Shown: positions 35,931-47,978, counted from the first letter of the stretch. The stretch is DNA of 64,000 nt from Morganella morganii (GCF_019242955.1 NZ_CP066129.1:2356001-2420000); one strand, 5' to 3'. A program made the numbers and translations. Notes: a model not told the origin generated them from the sequence alone.

Positions 35931-37076
35931 TTATTTCTGCTCCGCAAGAATAGCTTTGATTGCGTCTGTCACACGGGTCACATCACTGTCTTTCATATCC
36001 GGGAAGAACGGCAGCGAACATAATGTCGCGGTGTTCCACTCCGAGTCCGGCAGTGATAATGACGGGTACCGTTCCCGGTAATATTTCTGGGTATGCGCTG
36101 CACGGAAATGCAGGCCCGTCCCGATATTGACCGCTTTTAACTGCTCCATAAAGGTATCGCGATCGATGCCGCAGACTGCTTTATCCACACGGATCATCAG
36201 CAGATGATTAGCATGCAGATGCGGGTAATCCGGCACGGATAACAATTTAACCGGCAGTCCGTCCAGGGCTTCGCGGTAAAGCTGTGCCAGGTGTGCACGG
36301 CGCGCATTCAGCTCGTCCATCCGGCTCAGTTGCACCACCGCAATCGCCGCATGGATATCTGACAGGTTATATTTAAACCCCGGTTCGACCACTTCAGCCT
36401 GCGGCTTGCGCCCCTGCATCTGACGATCAAACGCATCCACACCCAGCCCGTGGAATTTAAGACAGCGGATACGCTGTGCAAGTTCATCATCATCTGTGGC
36501 AATTAATCCGCCTTCCGCACAGGTGACGTTTTTAATCGCGTGGAAAGAGAAAATCGCCGTACCGCTTTCGCCGATCCATTCATCCCGGTAACGGGTGCCG
36601 ACGGCATGTGCGGCGTCTTCCAGAAGGAAAACATTATGTTCCTGTGCAATCGCACGTAAAGCAACTAAATCACAGGGAGCTCCGGCATAATGAACCGGAA
36701 TAATTACTTTGGTTTTCGGTGTAATGGCTGCGCGTACAGCATCCGGCTGAATCATCAGCGTATCGCGGTCAATATCAATCATCACCGGCACCGCACCGAG
36801 CAGCTCAATCATATTGATAGTGGAAACCCAGGTCTGAGAAGGTGTGATCACCTCATCCCCCGGGCCGACACCCAGTGCCATCAGTGCAACATGCATACCC
36901 GCGGTTGCTGATGCCAGAGCGATGGCGTGTTTACAGCCGAAACGCTGACAGAAATCCGCTTCCAGTTGCTGATTCTGCGGGCCGGTCGTAATCCAGCCGG
37001 AACGCAGTACTTTTTCAACAGCGGCGATTTCTGACTCCCCGATAGCAGGCCGGGAAAACGGAAGAAACTCAAGCAT
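35931..37076 (-). CDS. arnB: UDP-L-Ara4O C-4 aminotransferase ArnB
   Basis: A PLP-dependent aminotransferase (DegT/DnrJ/EryC1 family) that makes UDP-L-Ara4N from the ketopentose and glutamate. It has 381 residues. The PLP lysine is in [15 protein letters not shown] (about 182), and the N-terminal [14 protein letters not shown] and C-terminal [18 protein letters not shown] segments match E. coli ArnB. It is the first gene of arnBCADTEF. All seven genes abut or overlap, so they form one transcription unit. Confidence 0.97.
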   Translation of the reverse strand: MLEFLPFSRPAIGESEIAAVEKVLRSGWITTGPQNQQLEADFCQRFGCKHAIALASATAGMHVALMALGVGPGDEVITPSQTWVSTINMIELLGAVPVMIDIDRDTLMIQPDAVRAAITPKTKVIIPVHYAGAPCDLVALRAIAQEHNVFLLEDAAHAVGTRYRDEWIGESGTAIFSFHAIKNVTCAEGGLIATDDDELAQRIRCLKFHGLGVDAFDRQMQGRKPQAEVVEPGFKYNLSDIHAAIAVVQLSRMDELNARRAHLAQLYREALDGLPVKLLSVPDYPHLHANHLLMIRVDKAVCGIDRDTFMEQLKAVNIGTGLHFRAAHTQKYYRERYPSLSLPDSEWNTATLCSLPFFPDMKDSDVTRVTDAIKAILAEQK

Positions 37077-37107
37077 AAATACAACCTAATAAGAATCGGA
37101 AGTGATG

Positions 37108-37170
37108 ATTATATCCTGAATTGATTCAATTGACGCTCAACACCAGGGTTTCGTTTAAACAATTCTTAAT
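37108..37170 (-). promoter_or_regulatory. Candidate arn promoter and PmrA-like box
   Basis: On the minus strand a TATAAT (plus 37108-37113) lies 31 bases before arnB, with no good -35. TTTAAA-CAATT-CTTAAT (plus 37154-37170) matches the PmrA tandem consensus CTTAAT-N5-CTTAAT at 10 of 12 bases. Its distance to the -10, about 50 bases, is larger than usual for PmrA, so this is only a candidate. Confidence 0.35.
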
Positions 37171-37219
37171 CTTTACGTCGACTACATAACAACAAATTTA
37201 TGTGACAGCATAACAAAAA

Positions 37220-37993
37220 TCAGCGGTGATGTTGATGCCAATCTGTTATTTGCCAATGAGTTTCTTGTGCCGGCCTGATACTTTTTATTTCAGACTGAAA
37301 AAGTTCGCTCAAAATATCTTCTGTCATAATTACCTGAGTTTCACCGGCCGCAAGTAACTGACCACCTTTAAGCAGCACCACCGCATCGGCGTGCAGATAG
37401 CTGTGGTTTAAATCATGACCGCTGGTAATAATCGTACCGCGCTGCTCACAAAACCGGGCTATCCATTTATCCAGCATCGCCTGCTGGGTAATATCCAGAT
37501 GATTACGCGGCTCATCCAGCAGCAGGTATTTTCCGGATAAATCATCCGTATTCCATAATTGCAGAAATATTGCCGCTATTTTCACCCGCTGCCATTCGCC
37601 GCCGGATAATTGCGTCAGCATGCGCGGTAATAACTGCTCCAGCTGAAAATCACCGCACAGCTGATAAATAAGTTGTGTATTTTCCTGCACTGCCGGCATA
37701 TAGAGTTGCAGATACTGAAATACTGTCATGACCGGCACACCATCGGTGGTTTGCGTCAGATAAGCACGAAACTGCGCCTGCTGCCGTTTGGGGATCGTTT
37801 TTAAATCTGTGCCGCGATAGCAGATTTGCCCGTCATAGCGCACGGCATCCGCCAGTGCCGCCAGCAGAGTGCTCTTACCGGAACCGTTCGGCCCCAGCAG
37901 GTGAATCTGCTGTCCGGCGAAAAATTGCAGTGCATCACAGGACAAACGGCGGCCGACACGGACAGCACTGACATCAAGTAAACATTTTTCCAT
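37220..37993 (-). CDS. btuD: Vitamin B12 import ATP-binding protein BtuD
   Basis: ATPase of the BtuCDF cobalamin importer. The start ATG 37993 (MEKCLLDVSAV) overlaps the btuC stop by one base; the longer frame to 38107 is inside btuC. In 257 residues, Walker A is GPNGSGKST (34-42), the signature LSGGEWQRVKIAAIFLQ (about 136), and Walker B YLLLDEPRNHLD (about 163). E. coli btuE, which separates btuC and btuD there, is absent. Confidence 0.94.
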   Translation of the reverse strand: MEKCLLDVSAVRVGRRLSCDALQFFAGQQIHLLGPNGSGKSTLLAALADAVRYDGQICYRGTDLKTIPKRQQAQFRAYLTQTTDGVPVMTVFQYLQLYMPAVQENTQLIYQLCGDFQLEQLLPRMLTQLSGGEWQRVKIAAIFLQLWNTDDLSGKYLLLDEPRNHLDITQQAMLDKWIARFCEQRGTIITSGHDLNHSYLHADAVVLLKGGQLLAAGETQVIMTEDILSELFQSEIKSIRPAQETHWQITDWHQHHR

Positions 37994-39003
37994 CAGCGCC
38001 GTCCTCCGTGATGCCGGGTCAGCAGATAAATAAAGGCCGGTGCACCGATAGTCGCGGTCACCACACCAATCGGAATTTCTGCATTTGATAAAATCAGCCG
38101 CGAGCATAAATCTGCCAGCAGCAGGCTGACCGCGCCGAATAACGCACAGGCGGGTAATAATGTACGGTGATCAGTAATTCCCATCAGCCTCAGCATATGC
38201 GGGATAATCAGCCCGATAAAACTGATAGCCCCGGCCACTGCCACACTCAGGCCGATCAGCAACCCGACGGCGATAATAAACACATTACGCCAGCGGTGCG
38301 CGGATACCCCGAGCTGCTGGGCATTCACCTCTCCCAGCGCGAGATAATTAAGTACCGGTGCCTGCCACAGCAGCCACACAGCCACCACCGCAATGGCCGC
38401 CAGCAGCGGACTCAGCCGCCAGTCAGCCCCGGAAAAACTGCCCATCATCCAGTACATCAGCTGGCGTAAATCCAGACTGGTACTGAAATACACCATCCAG
38501 GTCATAAATGCGCCGCAGATAACCCCGAGCGCCACCCCGACCAGTAACAGCTGACTGTTACTCAGCCGCCGGAAATGGGCAAAATAAAGTAAAATCAGCG
38601 TCAGCAGCGTTGCCCCGATCACCGCCCCGCCCCCGAGCACCCACAGTGGTGGCATACCCTTGAAAAACAGAACGATAAAAACAACAAACACCCCGGCGCC
38701 ATTACTCACGCCGAGCAATCCGGGTTCTGCCAGCGGATTTTCAAAAATAGCCTGCATCACCGCACCGGCCATCGCCAGCCCGGCCCCCACCGCAATCACG
38801 GCCAGTACACGCGGAAAACGCAGATCCCAGACAAACAGCTGTGCGGTTTCAGATAACCACTGGTCCGGTAAAATCCACATCTCACCGGCACAGAGTGCAA
38901 CAGTGATCATGATAAGTAACGTAACGGAAAGAAAAATGATGCGCTGTACATCCCGCTTTTTCCGCGTCTGTACCAGCTTTGTGATGGGGTTGTGAATATG
39001 CAT
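37993..39003 (-). CDS. btuC: Vitamin B12 import permease BtuC
   Basis: Inner-membrane permease of the cobalamin importer with about ten helices, 336 residues. Family segments include RFPRVLAVIAVGAGLAMAG (about 64-82), ENPLAEPGLLGVSNGAG (about 89-105) and the coupling loop AISFIGLIIPHMLRLMG (about 258). The N-terminus is about ten residues longer than in E. coli. It is encoded downstream of ihfA with 111 bases between, as in E. coli. Confidence 0.96.
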   Translation of the reverse strand: MHIHNPITKLVQTRKKRDVQRIIFLSVTLLIMITVALCAGEMWILPDQWLSETAQLFVWDLRFPRVLAVIAVGAGLAMAGAVMQAIFENPLAEPGLLGVSNGAGVFVVFIVLFFKGMPPLWVLGGGAVIGATLLTLILLYFAHFRRLSNSQLLLVGVALGVICGAFMTWMVYFSTSLDLRQLMYWMMGSFSGADWRLSPLLAAIAVVAVWLLWQAPVLNYLALGEVNAQQLGVSAHRWRNVFIIAVGLLIGLSVAVAGAISFIGLIIPHMLRLMGITDHRTLLPACALFGAVSLLLADLCSRLILSNAEIPIGVVTATIGAPAFIYLLTRHHGGRR

Positions 39004-39077
39004 GAGATCCCTGTCATTATTAAAGACGGGAGGCAGTATACCTGAGTCAGAACGACGTTAATGTCTGACAAACCACA

Positions 39078-39108
39078 GAAAAGAAAACGACCTCATACGA
39101 GGTCGTTT
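39078..39108 (-). terminator. ihfA terminator
   Basis: On the minus strand AAACGACCTC pairs with GAGGTCGTTT, followed by TTCTTTTC. It separates the pheST-ihfA unit from btuCD. Confidence 0.7.
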
Positions 39109-39114
39109 CAGGTC

Positions 39115-39411
39115 TTACTCTTTCGGTGTCGATTTTTCGACCTTGGCTTTCAACTTCTGCCCCGGGCGGAAAGTGACAACACGACGGGCTGTGATAGGAA
39201 TATCTTCACCCGTTTTCGGGTTACGGCCCGGACGCTGATTCTTGTCCCGCAGATCAAAATTTCCGAAACCGGATAATTTCACCTGCTCACCATTCTCAAG
39301 AGAACGGCGTACCTCTTCAAAAAACAGTTCAACCAGGTCCTTCGCATCGCGTTTGCTCAGGTCCAGTTTTTCCGACAGATTTTCTGACATTTCAGCTTTA
39401 GTAAGCGCCAT
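39115..39411 (-). CDS. ihfA: Integration host factor subunit alpha IhfA
   Basis: A DNA-bending HU-family protein of 98 residues, the alpha half of IHF. The start [24 protein letters not shown] (in part) and the DNA-arm segment [20 protein letters not shown], with the intercalating proline, match E. coli IhfA almost residue for residue. It starts 4 bases after the pheT stop, so it is cotranscribed with pheST. Confidence 0.98.
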   Translation of the reverse strand: MALTKAEMSENLSEKLDLSKRDAKDLVELFFEEVRRSLENGEQVKLSGFGNFDLRDKNQRPGRNPKTGEDIPITARRVVTFRPGQKLKAKVEKSTPKE

Positions 39412-39415
39412 AGGT

Positions 39416-41803
39416 TTAGTCCCTCAAGGATGCTTTAAATCGCTGTTGCAACGCGGCAACGCATTTGTTTACGGTTGCTGCAATTTCATCTTCTTCAAGT
39501 GTACGCTCTGTATCCTGTAAGGTCAGACTGATCGCCAGACTCTTATAACCCTCAGCAACACCCTTACCACAGTACACGTCAAATAAGTTTATGCCAACTA
39601 ACTGATTTACGCCAACTTTTTTACATTCATTCAGAATGTCTTCAGCAGCGACGTTTTCCGGCACAACGATGGCGATATCCCGGCGGTTCGCAGGGAAGCG
39701 TGAAATTGCTTCAGCTTCAGGAATAATACGGTTTGTCAGTGCGTCCCAGCGGATTTCAAAGACAACCGTACGGCCGTTGAGATCCAGTTTTTTCTCCAGT
39801 TCCGGATGAACCACACCGATATAACCAATATGCTCATCTTCCAGATAAATCTCAGCACCTTGTCCCGGATGGAGGGCCGGATTCGTCGTTGCTTTAAACG
39901 ATACACGATCTAATTTACCAGTCAATTCTAAAATGGCTTCCAGATCACCTTTTAAATCATAAAAATCAACGACCTGTTTTTCCGATGACCAGTGTTCCTC
40001 ATGACGGTTACCGGCGATAACGCCTGCCAGCATGGTTTCCTGACGGATCCCGAGGTCTGCGGCAGCATCCGGAACAAAGCGTAAACCGGATTCAAACAGG
40101 CGGACACGGCTCTGCTGACGGTTCTGGTTGTACACAACAGTGCTTAACAGGCCGGTCAGCAATGACAGACGCATGGCTGACATATCCGCAGAAATCGGGT
40201 TCGGCAGAATAATCGCATCCTGTGCCGGGTGCAGCAGAGCCTGAGTCTTCGGATCGACAAAGCTGTAAGTAATCGCTTCCTGGAAACCACGGTCAACCAT
40301 CAGTGTTTTCACGCGCTTAAGCGGCAGATGCGCTTCATGGCGGGAGGTCATGATCAGGTCAGCACGCAGCGGAACATCAGGGATATTGTTGTAGCCGTAA
40401 ATACGGGCCACTTCTTCCACCAGATCTTCCTCGATTTCCATATCAAAACGCCATGACGGTGCAGTCACCTGCCACTGATCCTGTGCGGTTTTCACATCGC
40501 AGCCCAGACGGGTCAGGATATCAGTCACCTGTGCATCATCCACATGGTGACCAATCAGACGGTCAAGTTTGTTACGGGTCAGCGTGATAGTTGCCGTTTT
40601 TGGTAAATCCGCTTCAGAAACAACTTCAATAATTTCGCCCGGCTCACCACCGCAGATTTCCAGAATCAGGCGCGTGGTACGTTCAGCGGCAATACGCTGT
40701 AATTTCGGGTCAACACCACGTTCGAAACGGTGCGAAGCATCGGTATGCAGACCATACTGACGTGCACGGCCGGTGATAGCCAGCGGGTTGAAGAACGCCG
40801 TTTCCAGCAGGATATTTTTGGTGGTATCAGACACACCGGAGTGCTCACCGCCGAAAATACCGGCCATGCCCAGCGCGCCGCGGCGATCTGCAATCACCAG
40901 AATGTTGTCAGTCAGCGTGACTTCGTTACCGTCCAGCAACGTCAGTTTCTCACCCTGCTCAGCCATACGGACAATCAGTTCACCCTCAAGGGTATCCAGA
41001 TCGTAGGCATGCTGCGGCTGACCCAGTTCCAGCAGAACGTAGTTAGTGATATCCACGACCGGGTCGATAGAACGGATACCGCCGCGACGCAGTTTTTCCA
41101 CCATCCACAGCGGCGTTTTTGCTGTCACATCAACGTTTTTAATCACACGACCGGTAAAACGCGGACACGCATGCGGCGCATCAACGCGGATCGGGAACGT
41201 CTCCTGATGAACAGCAGCAACCGGTGACATATCCGGTGCCTGATAATCCATTTTATTGATAACAGCCACATCACGGGCCACGCCACGGATGCTCAGGCAG
41301 TCCGCACGGTTTGGCGTGATGCTGATTTCAACAGCAGTATCATCCAGCTTCATGTATTCGCGCAGATCAGTACCGATTGGCGCATCTGCCGGTAATTCAA
41401 TAATACCGCTGTGATCTGCACTGATCCCCAGCTCGGAGAATGAGCAGAGCATCCCTTCAGACGGCTCACCGCGCAGTTTGGCCGCTTTGATTTTGAAATC
41501 ACCCGGTAAGACCGCTCCAACTGTTGCAACAGCCACACGCAGGCCCTGACGGCAGTTTGGCGCGCCGCAGACGATATCAAGCAGGCGGTCACCGCCGGTA
41601 TTTACTTTTGTCACCCGCAGTTTATCGGCGTTCGGGTGCTGTCCGCACTCAACCACTTCACCGATAATCACACCGTTAAACTGACCGGCAACGGCTTCTG
41701 TGCCGTCCACTTCCAGGCCGGCCATGGTAATCTGATCAGATAACGCGTCGCTGCTGACAGCCGGGTTTACCCATTCGCGTAACCAGAGTTCACTGAATTT
41801 CAT
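39416..41803 (-). CDS. pheT: Phenylalanyl-tRNA synthetase beta subunit PheT
   Basis: The beta subunit of the alpha2-beta2 cytoplasmic enzyme that charges tRNA-Phe, containing the editing site. The 795-residue length equals E. coli. The order of domains is: N-terminal tRNA-binding (EMAP-like) domain (about 40-148), B5 domain, B3/B4 editing domain (about 210-390), and C-terminal ferredoxin-like anticodon-binding domain (about 700-795, ending [14 protein letters not shown]). It follows pheS by 14 bases. Confidence 0.98.
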   Translation of the reverse strand: MKFSELWLREWVNPAVSSDALSDQITMAGLEVDGTEAVAGQFNGVIIGEVVECGQHPNADKLRVTKVNTGGDRLLDIVCGAPNCRQGLRVAVATVGAVLPGDFKIKAAKLRGEPSEGMLCSFSELGISADHSGIIELPADAPIGTDLREYMKLDDTAVEISITPNRADCLSIRGVARDVAVINKMDYQAPDMSPVAAVHQETFPIRVDAPHACPRFTGRVIKNVDVTAKTPLWMVEKLRRGGIRSIDPVVDITNYVLLELGQPQHAYDLDTLEGELIVRMAEQGEKLTLLDGNEVTLTDNILVIADRRGALGMAGIFGGEHSGVSDTTKNILLETAFFNPLAITGRARQYGLHTDASHRFERGVDPKLQRIAAERTTRLILEICGGEPGEIIEVVSEADLPKTATITLTRNKLDRLIGHHVDDAQVTDILTRLGCDVKTAQDQWQVTAPSWRFDMEIEEDLVEEVARIYGYNNIPDVPLRADLIMTSRHEAHLPLKRVKTLMVDRGFQEAITYSFVDPKTQALLHPAQDAIILPNPISADMSAMRLSLLTGLLSTVVYNQNRQQSRVRLFESGLRFVPDAAADLGIRQETMLAGVIAGNRHEEHWSSEKQVVDFYDLKGDLEAILELTGKLDRVSFKATTNPALHPGQGAEIYLEDEHIGYIGVVHPELEKKLDLNGRTVVFEIRWDALTNRIIPEAEAISRFPANRRDIAIVVPENVAAEDILNECKKVGVNQLVGINLFDVYCGKGVAEGYKSLAISLTLQDTERTLEEDEIAATVNKCVAALQQRFKASLRD

Positions 41804-41817
41804 GAGAGTATCCCGCC

Positions 41818-42807
<990 letters not shown>

Positions 42808-42899
42808 CTATTCCTCTGACCCTGTGGTCTTCAATTATGACGAATGACGACGGTGCTGCCGGACGTGATTGTCTCACCCGTTCCGGCAAACCCCTGAAA

Positions 42900-42925
42900 C
42901 AAAAAAGCCTCCATACTGGAGGCTT
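42900..42925 (-). terminator. pheST attenuator (terminator of the leader)
   Basis: On the minus strand AAGCCTCCA and TGGAGGCTT form a 9-bp stem with a 3-base loop, followed by six T. It lies between the pheM leader peptide and pheS, 100 bases before the pheS start. It ends transcription when Phe-tRNA is plentiful. Confidence 0.9.
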
Positions 42926-42971
42926 ACGGCGTTACTTTTCGTTTCTTTTTTACGCGCAAAGCCCCCTGAGT

Positions 42972-43019
42972 TCAGGCGCTAAAGTAAAAAAAGAAGCGGA
43001 AAGAAACGATATTATTCAT
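42972..43019 (-). CDS. pheM: pheST leader peptide PheM
   Basis: A 15-codon open frame, MNNIVSFRFFFYFSA, with five phenylalanine codons. E. coli PheM (14 residues) has the same Phe-rich RFFFYFS core. Ribosome stalling on these codons when charged tRNA-Phe is scarce favours the antiterminator and raises pheST expression. GAG lies about 8 bases upstream of the ATG. It is followed by the attenuator at 42900-42925. This gene is too short to be found by length-based gene calling. Confidence 0.92.
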   Translation of the reverse strand: MNNIVSFRFFFYFSA

Positions 43020-43128
43020 TTTCTCAACTATTTGTCAGTTAACAGGATGTATTTATTCATATTACGCGAAAACCGTAAGGATATACAATGACAAATTATT
43101 TATTCTGCAGATTTTTTCTGCCGGACAG

Positions 43129-43156
43129 CAAAAGAGGGAGCAAGCTCCCTCTTTTG
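43129..43156 (-). terminator. rplT terminator
   Basis: CAAAAGAGGGAG and CTCCCTCTTTTG are perfect 12-bp complements with a CAAG/CTTG loop, 10 bases after the rplT stop on the minus strand. The U-tract is inside the stem. Confidence 0.75.
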
Positions 43157-43165
43157 TCTGAACAA

Positions 43166-43531
<366 letters not shown>

Positions 43532-43562
43532 CTAAAGTCGTAAACTTTGCTAAAAAACTTGC

Positions 43563-43781
<219 letters not shown>

Positions 43782-43851
43782 TTAAACAACGAATTAATCC
43801 GGCGAATAAAAGCCGGGGTTGCCCCCGGCATTTATTACTTGGATTGCCGGA

Positions 43852-44394
<543 letters not shown>

Positions 44395-46326
44395 TTATTC
44401 CTCCGGTTGTTCTTCAATTCTGCGACTGCGAATTTCTTCAAGCAGTGCGTCTTTAAATTCGCTCACGTTTATGCTGCCAAGATCCTTGCCGCGACGGGTA
44501 CGAACAGACACCTCGCCTGTTTCCATCTCTTTATCACCGCAGACCAGCATATACGGAACACGACGTAGCGTGTGTTCGCGAATTTTAAAGCCAATTTTCT
44601 CATTTCTCAAGTCTGCTTTTGCACGAATTCCGGCATCCTGCAGTTCTTTGACGACTTTCTGAACATAATCGGCCTGAGAATCAGTGATATTCATTACCAC
44701 TACCTGGTTAGGCGCTAACCATGTCGGGAAGAAACCGGCAGTTTCTTCAGTCAGGATACCAATGAAGCGCTCCATTGAGCCTAAAATCGCGCGGTGAATC
44801 ATCACCGGGGTAACGCGTTCATTGTTTTCGGCAACGTAAGTTGCACCCAGACGAGCCGGCAGAGAGAAATCGAGCTGCACTGTACCACATTGCCATGCAC
44901 GATCCAAACAATCATACAAAGTAAATTCAATTTTCGGCCCGTAGAAGGCACCCTCGCCCGGCAGATATTCGAATTCAATGTTGTTTTCTTTCAGTGCGCT
45001 TGCCAGGTCAGCTTCGGCTTTATCCCACTGGACATCAGAACCGATGCGTTTTTCCGGACGGGTGGACAGTTTAACCACAATCTTTTTAAAGCCGAAAGTG
45101 GAGTACATGTCATAGACCATACGGATACAGGCACTGACTTCGTCCATCACCTGCTCTTCTGTACAGAAGATATGTGCATCATCCTGAGTAAAGCCGCGGA
45201 CACGCATCAGACCATGCAGTGCACCGGAAGATTCGTTACGGTGGCAGCTGCCGAACTCTGCCATACGCAGCGGCAGATCACGGTAAGAACGCAGACCCTG
45301 ATTAAAGATCTGGATATGACCCGGACAGTTCATCGGCTTAATGCAATATTCACGGTTTTCAGAAGAAGTTGTGAACATATGCTCTTTGTAGTTTTCCCAG
45401 TGTCCTGTTTTTTCCCACAGAACGCGGTCCATCATAAACGGACCTTTTACTTCCTGGTAATCGTACTCTTTCAGTTTCACACGGACGAACACTTCCAGTT
45501 CACGGAAAATTGTCCAGCCGTCATTATGCCAGAACGCCATACCCGGCGCTTCTTCCTGCATATGATACAGGTCAAGCTGCTTACCGATTTTACGGTGATC
45601 GCGTTTTGCGGCTTCTTCCAGGCGCTGGAGATAGGCAGCTAACTGCTTCTTATCGCCCCACGCGGTACCGTAAATGCGTTGCAGCATTTTGTTTTCGCTG
45701 TCGCCGCGCCAGTAGGCACCGGCCACTTTCTGTAATTTGAAGCTATGGCAGAAACGCATATTCGGTACGTGCGGACCACGGCACATATCGATATATTCTT
45801 CATGGAAATACAGTGCAGGATGCTCATCCTGACCGATATTCTCGTCCAGAATTTCAACCTTGTAATCTTCACCACGGGAAACGAACGTCTCGCGGGCCTC
45901 GCTCCATGTGACGCGTTTTTTCACCACGTCATAATCTTTTTTGGCGAGTTCCGTCATCCGCTGTTCGAGTTTCTCCAGGTCTTCCTGGGTCAGAGACACA
46001 TCGAGGTCAACGTCATAATAGAAACCGTTATCGATGACCGGACCAATCGCCATGCGGGTGTTCGGCCATAATTGTTTGATAGCATGACCTAACAGGTGAG
46101 CACAGGAGTGGCGGATGATTTCCAGTCCTTCCTCGTCTTTGGCGGTGATAATGGCTAACGTGGCATCGTGTTCGATCATATCGCAGGCATCGACCAGCGT
46201 ACCGTTAACACGACCGGCGATGCAGGCTTTCGCCAGACCGGCACCGATATCATTCGCAACATCAAGGACAGAAACAGGATGGTTAAACTGGCGCTGACTG
46301 CCGTCAGGAAGAGTAATTACAGGCAT
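44395..46326 (-). CDS. thrS: Threonyl-tRNA synthetase ThrS
   Basis: A class II synthetase of 643 residues (E. coli 642). The N-terminal TGS domain (1-60) is followed by the editing domain with [16 protein letters not shown] (about 73-88) and the metal-binding motif region, then the catalytic core ([25 protein letters not shown], with MNCPGH upstream for the Zn ligand Cys and [13 protein letters not shown] as motif 3), and the C-terminal anticodon-binding domain (about 535-643). It heads thrS-infC-rpmI-rplT. The leader upstream shows the features of the autoregulatory operator. Confidence 0.98.
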   Translation of the reverse strand: MPVITLPDGSQRQFNHPVSVLDVANDIGAGLAKACIAGRVNGTLVDACDMIEHDATLAIITAKDEEGLEIIRHSCAHLLGHAIKQLWPNTRMAIGPVIDNGFYYDVDLDVSLTQEDLEKLEQRMTELAKKDYDVVKKRVTWSEARETFVSRGEDYKVEILDENIGQDEHPALYFHEEYIDMCRGPHVPNMRFCHSFKLQKVAGAYWRGDSENKMLQRIYGTAWGDKKQLAAYLQRLEEAAKRDHRKIGKQLDLYHMQEEAPGMAFWHNDGWTIFRELEVFVRVKLKEYDYQEVKGPFMMDRVLWEKTGHWENYKEHMFTTSSENREYCIKPMNCPGHIQIFNQGLRSYRDLPLRMAEFGSCHRNESSGALHGLMRVRGFTQDDAHIFCTEEQVMDEVSACIRMVYDMYSTFGFKKIVVKLSTRPEKRIGSDVQWDKAEADLASALKENNIEFEYLPGEGAFYGPKIEFTLYDCLDRAWQCGTVQLDFSLPARLGATYVAENNERVTPVMIHRAILGSMERFIGILTEETAGFFPTWLAPNQVVVMNITDSQADYVQKVVKELQDAGIRAKADLRNEKIGFKIREHTLRRVPYMLVCGDKEMETGEVSVRTRRGKDLGSINVSEFKDALLEEIRSRRIEEQPEE

Positions 46327-46480
46327 TTTTAAATCCTTATCTACAGTGGTGACCCATACGTAAGATCACATATAGAAATCTCATTTATTTGATTTTCAGT
46401 ACGTTACCGGCAATTTCTTGCGTACATTGCAAGCCGGGTCACACCTGCGGATAATAATCTGCCGGGCGCCCTTGCCGGAA
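46327..46480 (-). promoter_or_regulatory. thrS leader with translational operator
   Basis: The 30 bases before the ATG, read on the minus strand, include TGGGTCACCACTG and ATAAGGAT, which as I remember them are the same as in the E. coli thrS operator. A CGU triplet (46358-46360), the anticodon mimic of domain 2 in E. coli, lies just upstream. Farther up, CCGGCAA (46407-46413) and TTGCCGG (46472-46478) can close a long stem that encloses a small hairpin TTGC-GTACATT-GCAA. ThrRS binding to this leader is known to repress its own translation in E. coli. Confidence 0.55.
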
Positions 46481-46602
46481 CTCGAAATCCATACTAGCAC
46501 AGCAAATAAGGATTAATAGGTTTATGTGACCAGGTATCTGAAAAAGTGTGCGGTGTCACAAAGTATGCAGAAATTATGAACATTTCCTTTTTAAAACAGC
46601 AT

Positions 46603-46663
46603 CTGCGGCAGATTTTAAATCATTTTCTGTACGGCACCATGCCGTTGTGAAAATCTGCCGCAG
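46603..46663. repeat. Nested perfect inverted repeat upstream of thrS
   Basis: CTGCGGCAGATTTT (46603-46616) and AAAATCTGCCGCAG (46650-46663) are perfect 14-bp complements. Inside the loop ACGGCA and TGCCGT (46631-46645) form a second perfect 6-bp stem with a 3-base loop. It is not followed by a clear T-run on either strand. No gene is seen in 46481-46839. Confidence 0.8.
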
Positions 46664-46839
46664 CCCGCTTTCAGGGAAGAACCGGATTATCTTCCGCTAA
46701 TGAGTCAAATGCCTTCAGTTCATTTTTAAAATTCACCACGTTATTTTGTCCGGCACAATCATTTATTTTGCGGAACGATCAGGTAAAACATTGATACAAT
46801 TTATCATTGTTAATTCACCAATTGTAAAATATTGTCCGT

Positions 46840-46914
46840 TATACTCCGGCCGTAGTAGAGATAAGTGAACTTTTGGTATTTTTATTGCCCTGATCCTGAA
46901 TCAGGGCTTTTTTT
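46840..46914 (+). ncRNA. Candidate small RNA (orphan promoter and terminator)
   Basis: A -10-like TATACT (46840-46845) is followed, about 45 bases later, by a strong intrinsic terminator: GCCCTGAT (46889-46896) and ATCAGGGC with eight T. No open frame of note lies between them and no plus-strand gene precedes. The predicted transcript is about 62 bases long (from near 46852), with a single-stranded A/U-rich body (GAACTTTTGGTATTTTTATT), a layout typical of Hfq-binding sRNAs. The -35 is poor. I do not recognise it as a known sRNA. The terminator is well supported; the promoter is not. Confidence 0.5.
46888..46914 (+). terminator. Orphan plus-strand terminator
   Basis: GCCCTGAT-CCTGA-ATCAGGGC followed by eight T. 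On the minus strand no T-run follows, so it cannot serve emtA. It must end a plus-strand transcript starting within 46327-46888. Confidence 0.9.
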
Positions 46915-47139
46915 TCATTATTCCGCATAACTCGCAATTCCCCATTCCCTCTCATTCTTTTCTTCATTATTACCGGCGTAAATCGTATGCTTTTTATTCA
47001 CAGGGAACAGGCACGTGATACAGAAACAGCAGACCGGATTTATTGCAGGGGAAATTCAGCAGGACGCTTCCGTTGCAGATTCACACTGCGGCGCAGCATC
47101 TGCAACGGAGGCGGTATTTATGAAGGGGAAGTCAGAAGA

Positions 47140-47826
47140 TCAGTCAGCCATCGCCAGGGCGCGGTAAGCATTTTTCACTTTCCACAGATAACGCGGAGCC
47201 TGTGATGCAGGGTGTTTACTCTGTACATGCTCATAAAATTCATCGGCTGACAGCGTATTGATTTTTTCAATCGCCAGTGCACGGTTGTTATCAAACGTGC
47301 GCAGTAAAGCTCCGGCGCCGTTAACGTAGGAGACAATCGTTGCGTAATTGAGTGTTTGCGGGTCGGTAATGCCGGCCAGATGCTGGTCACGGATAATCCG
47401 GATATAGGTTGTGCCGATATCGATATTGGTTTGCGGGTCCAGTAAATCACGGGTGCTCGGTTCGCCGTTACGGCCTTTTACACGATAAGCATCGCGTCCG
47501 GCCGTAGAGGCTTTAATCTGCATCAGGCCAACGGCATTGGATTTACTGATAACCTCAGGCCGGTAAGAGGATTCAACCTCAATAATGGCACGGATCAGCG
47601 TTTCATCGACCTCATAGCGGTTAGATGCCTGGCGGATAAACTGATCAAACGGGGTTGCAGGATAGACACCACTGCCCTTTACCGGATAAACGGAAGAATC
47701 AGTAATGCCGGAAGATGGCGGTGTTATCCAGCCGCCGGAGCCGTAATTGGTGCGGTTTTGTTCGCTGCTTCCTGAGCAGCCCGCCAACAATAATGCTAAA
47801 GCAATCACACTAACGGTTTTTTTCAC
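47140..47826 (-). CDS. emtA: Membrane-bound lytic transglycosylase EmtA (MltE)
   Basis: An outer-membrane lipoprotein that cleaves glycan strands of peptidoglycan as an endo-acting transglycosylase. The start is GTG 47826, with AAAGGG 8 bases upstream; the frame to 47877 lacks a signal there. In 228 residues the lipobox LLAGC (Cys17) is followed by a Ser/Gly-rich linker (18-60) and the SLT domain, with the catalytic Glu86 in IIEVESSYRP and the family segments SNAVGLMQIKAST and YVNGAGALLRTF. The C-terminus YLWKVKNAYRALA fits EmtA. The linker is longer than in the E. coli protein (203 residues). Confidence 0.9.
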   Translation of the reverse strand: MKKTVSVIALALLLAGCSGSSEQNRTNYGSGGWITPPSSGITDSSVYPVKGSGVYPATPFDQFIRQASNRYEVDETLIRAIIEVESSYRPEVISKSNAVGLMQIKASTAGRDAYRVKGRNGEPSTRDLLDPQTNIDIGTTYIRIIRDQHLAGITDPQTLNYATIVSYVNGAGALLRTFDNNRALAIEKINTLSADEFYEHVQSKHPASQAPRYLWKVKNAYRALAMAD

Positions 47827-47978
47827 TCTGTTACCCTTTATCCGGCATTCTGACGAAGCTAAGAATACTGAAAACACACATAAACCAAAAGGAGTTTACT
47901 TAACTTTTACATTTTATGTGATTCATAGCATAGTGTGAATCGATCGTACTGAATGTTATAAAGATATTACGGAAGTGC

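Noticed and set aside
37108-37113. Possible phage or island borders around the arn cluster
   Set aside because: No tRNA, direct repeats or recombinase genes at 27.7 or 37.1 kb; codon style is like the neighbours.
46987-47205. 72-residue plus-strand frame overlapping the end of emtA
   Set aside because: Low-complexity basic product, no ribosome-binding site, and overlap with a conserved gene on the other strand.
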